A stretch of 8,348 nt of DNA from Sphingomonas bacterium (GTDB lineage Bacteria; Pseudomonadota; Alphaproteobacteria; Sphingomonadales; Sphingomonadaceae), in the NCBI GenBank assembly GCA_026785965.1, contig JAJAYY010000088.1, forward strand, positions 1 to 8,348, given 5' to 3'. A program made the position numbers and the translations under genes. Positions within the stretch are counted from its first letter, which is position 1; each line of letters begins with the position of its first letter. The notes beneath the pieces are model-generated. The model was not told where the DNA came from and made no database searches. It saw only the letters and a list, made by a program, of their open reading frames with translations. Positions 6,858 through 8,348 of the stretch are shown piece by piece.

Positions 6858-6888
6858 GTGGCGTCAATGAGCGTCAAATAAGTCCTTG

Positions 6889-8348
6889 TCAGCGCAGATC
6901 CGGCGGCACCGCTTCGCCGACGATCATCGCCACCGCCTCATCGAGGCTCATGACCTTCTGATGCTCGTCGCTGCCCAGCCGGCGGATGGCGACGGTGCCT
7001 TCCTCAGCCTCGCGCTTGCCGACCACCAGCAGCAGCGGGACCTTGGCCAGGCTGTGCTCGCGGACCTTGTAGTTGATCTTCTCGTTGCGCACGTCGACTT
7101 CGGCGCGGAGGCCCGCCGCCTTGAGCTTTTCAACAACCCCATGAGCACAATCATCGGCATCGGACACGATCGTCGCGACCACGACCTGGACCGGGCTCAG
7201 CCACAAGGGGAAGCGCCCGGCGTGATGCTCGATCAAAATGCCGATGAAGCGTTCGAACGTGCCGAGAATGGCGCGGTGGAGCATCACCGGGCGATGCTTC
7301 TCGCCATCTTCTCCGACGAACGACGCGTCGAGCCGCTCGGGCATGACATAATCGAGCTGAAGCGTGCCGCACTGCCACGTCCGCCCGATCGCATCGGTGA
7401 GGTGGAATTCGAGCTTGGGACCATAAAACGCCCCTTCGCCCGGGAGCACTTCGAACTTGAGCCCGGTCTGGTGGAGCGCCGATTCGAGATCCTGCTCGGC
7501 GCGGTCCCAGGTTGAATCCTCGCCCGCGCGGACATCGGGCCGGGTCGCCAGCTTGACCGCATAATCGGCAAAGCCGAGGTCGCGATAAATGCCGTCGAGC
7601 AAGCTGCAGAACGCCTTGGTTTCGTCGACGACCTGGGCTTCGGTGCAGAAAATGTGCGCGTCGTCCTGCGTAAATTGGCGCACCCGCATGATGCCGTGGA
7701 GCGCGCCGTGCGGTTCATTGCGGTGGCAGCAGCCAAATTCGGCGAGGCGCAACGGCAGGTCGCGGTACGACTTGATCCCCTGACGGAACACCTGGACGTG
7801 CGCCGGGCAATTCATCGGCTTCAGCGCCATCAGATCGCCCGACCCGGTGATCACCGGCTGCGACGGGTCGATCCCCGGGACCTCGTCGGGGACGACGAAC
7901 ATCCCTTCGCGGAACTTGCCCCAATGGCCCGACGCCTCCCACAGCCGCGCGTCCATCAATTGCGGGGTCTTGATCTCACGATAGCCGGCGTCGTCGAGCT
8001 TGCGGCGGAGGTAGGCTTCCAACTGCCGCCACAACACGAACCCCTTGGGATGCCAGAACACCGATCCGTGCGCTTCGGCCTGCAAATGGAACAGGTCCAT
8101 GTCCTGGCCGATGCGGCGATGGTCGCGCTTGGCGGCTTCCTCGAGCCGGACGAGATGCTCGGCGAGCTGCTTCTTGTTGAGCCAGGCGGTGCCGTAGATC
8201 CGGCTGAGCATCGGATTGGCCTGGTCGCCGCGCCAATAGGCCCCCGACACGCGGGTCAGCTTGAACGCCTGCGGATCGAGCTTGCCGGTCGAGGCGAGGT
8301 GCGGGCCGCGGCACAGGTCCATCCATGCATGGTCGGCGCTGCCCGAGC
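6889..8348 (-). CDS. thrS: Threonine-tRNA ligase, C-terminal part (5' end beyond the window)
   Basis: This class II aminoacyl-tRNA synthetase charges tRNA-Thr with threonine. The visible 486 codons begin [15 protein letters not shown] at the end of the editing region, so the TGS domain and most of the editing domain lie outside. The Met at 8322 is internal: the frame stays open to the window edge, and MDLCRGPH matches E. coli VDMCRGPH. The catalytic core includes [58 protein letters not shown] and [12 protein letters not shown]. The three expected zinc ligands are present: Cys in NCPAH (codon 7807-7809), His in DDAHIF and His in VMLHRAI. The anticodon-binding domain follows, with [10 protein letters not shown] and [17 protein letters not shown] short insertion before the KPMNCP motif ([16 protein letters not shown]) is longer than in E. 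coli; I believe this is common in alphaproteobacteria. The gene stops with TGA 141 bases before infC. Confidence 0.97.
   Translation of the reverse strand, partial: SGSADHAWMDLCRGPHLASTGKLDPQAFKLTRVSGAYWRGDQANPMLSRIYGTAWLNKKQLAEHLVRLEEAAKRDHRRIGQDMDLFHLQAEAHGSVFWHPKGFVLWRQLEAYLRRKLDDAGYREIKTPQLMDARLWEASGHWGKFREGMFVVPDEVPGIDPSQPVITGSGDLMALKPMNCPAHVQVFRQGIKSYRDLPLRLAEFGCCHRNEPHGALHGIMRVRQFTQDDAHIFCTEAQVVDETKAFCSLLDGIYRDLGFADYAVKLATRPDVRAGEDSTWDRAEQDLESALHQTGLKFEVLPGEGAFYGPKLEFHLTDAIGRTWQCGTLQLDYVMPERLDASFVGEDGEKHRPVMLHRAILGTFERFIGILIEHHAGRFPLWLSPVQVVVATIVSDADDCAHGVVEKLKAAGLRAEVDVRNEKINYKVREHSLAKVPLLLVVGKREAEEGTVAIRRLGSDEHQKVMSLDEAVAMIVGEAVPPDLR

Noticed and set aside
6748..6867. Upstream extension of infC to the TTG at 6867
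   Set aside because: The added residues ([16 protein letters not shown]...) do not resemble IF-3, and the SD lies inside this stretch.
8320..8322. ATG as the start of thrS
   Set aside because: The frame is open to the window edge, and the Met falls within the conserved MDLCRGPH segment that is internal in ThrRS.

Overview
The window looks like a high-GC alphaproteobacterial chromosome, most likely of the order Sphingomonadales. This rests on protein resemblance: the MutS tail, the GlnD nucleotidyltransferase motif (GGTGRGEMAPYSDLD), the IF-3 and ThrRS sequences, and a TonB-dependent receptor with a proline-rich tail after its barrel. No database search was possible, so the order-level assignment is inference.

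Layout. Bases 2-235 (+) are the 3' end of mutS, with an in-frame TAG at 14-16. It overlaps the start of glnD (235-2955, +) as TGATG, so the two are probably co-transcribed. A hairpin at 2961-2984 separates glnD from a convergent TonB-dependent outer-membrane receptor (3009-5966, -) and probably terminates transcription from both sides. The 235-bp region upstream of the receptor (5967-6201) holds its Shine-Dalgarno site, an 18-bp dyad that may be an operator, and a long hairpin that probably ends the infC transcript. Then come infC (6202-6747, -) and the 3' part of thrS (6889 to the window edge, -). They lie in the common order thrS then infC, with a 141-bp leader between them.

How the genes relate. 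mutS (mismatch repair) and glnD (nitrogen sensing through PII) share a transcript but not a pathway. thrS and infC are translation genes. The receptor is a lone gene between these two housekeeping blocks, with its own upstream region and terminator. Nothing nearby reveals its substrate.

Overall this is mostly core genome, and I do not see a new multi-gene system. The points most worth a second look are the amber codon in mutS, an apparent AUA start codon for infC, the cysteine-containing proline-rich tail on the receptor, its paired cysteines, and the inverted repeats upstream of the receptor and of infC.
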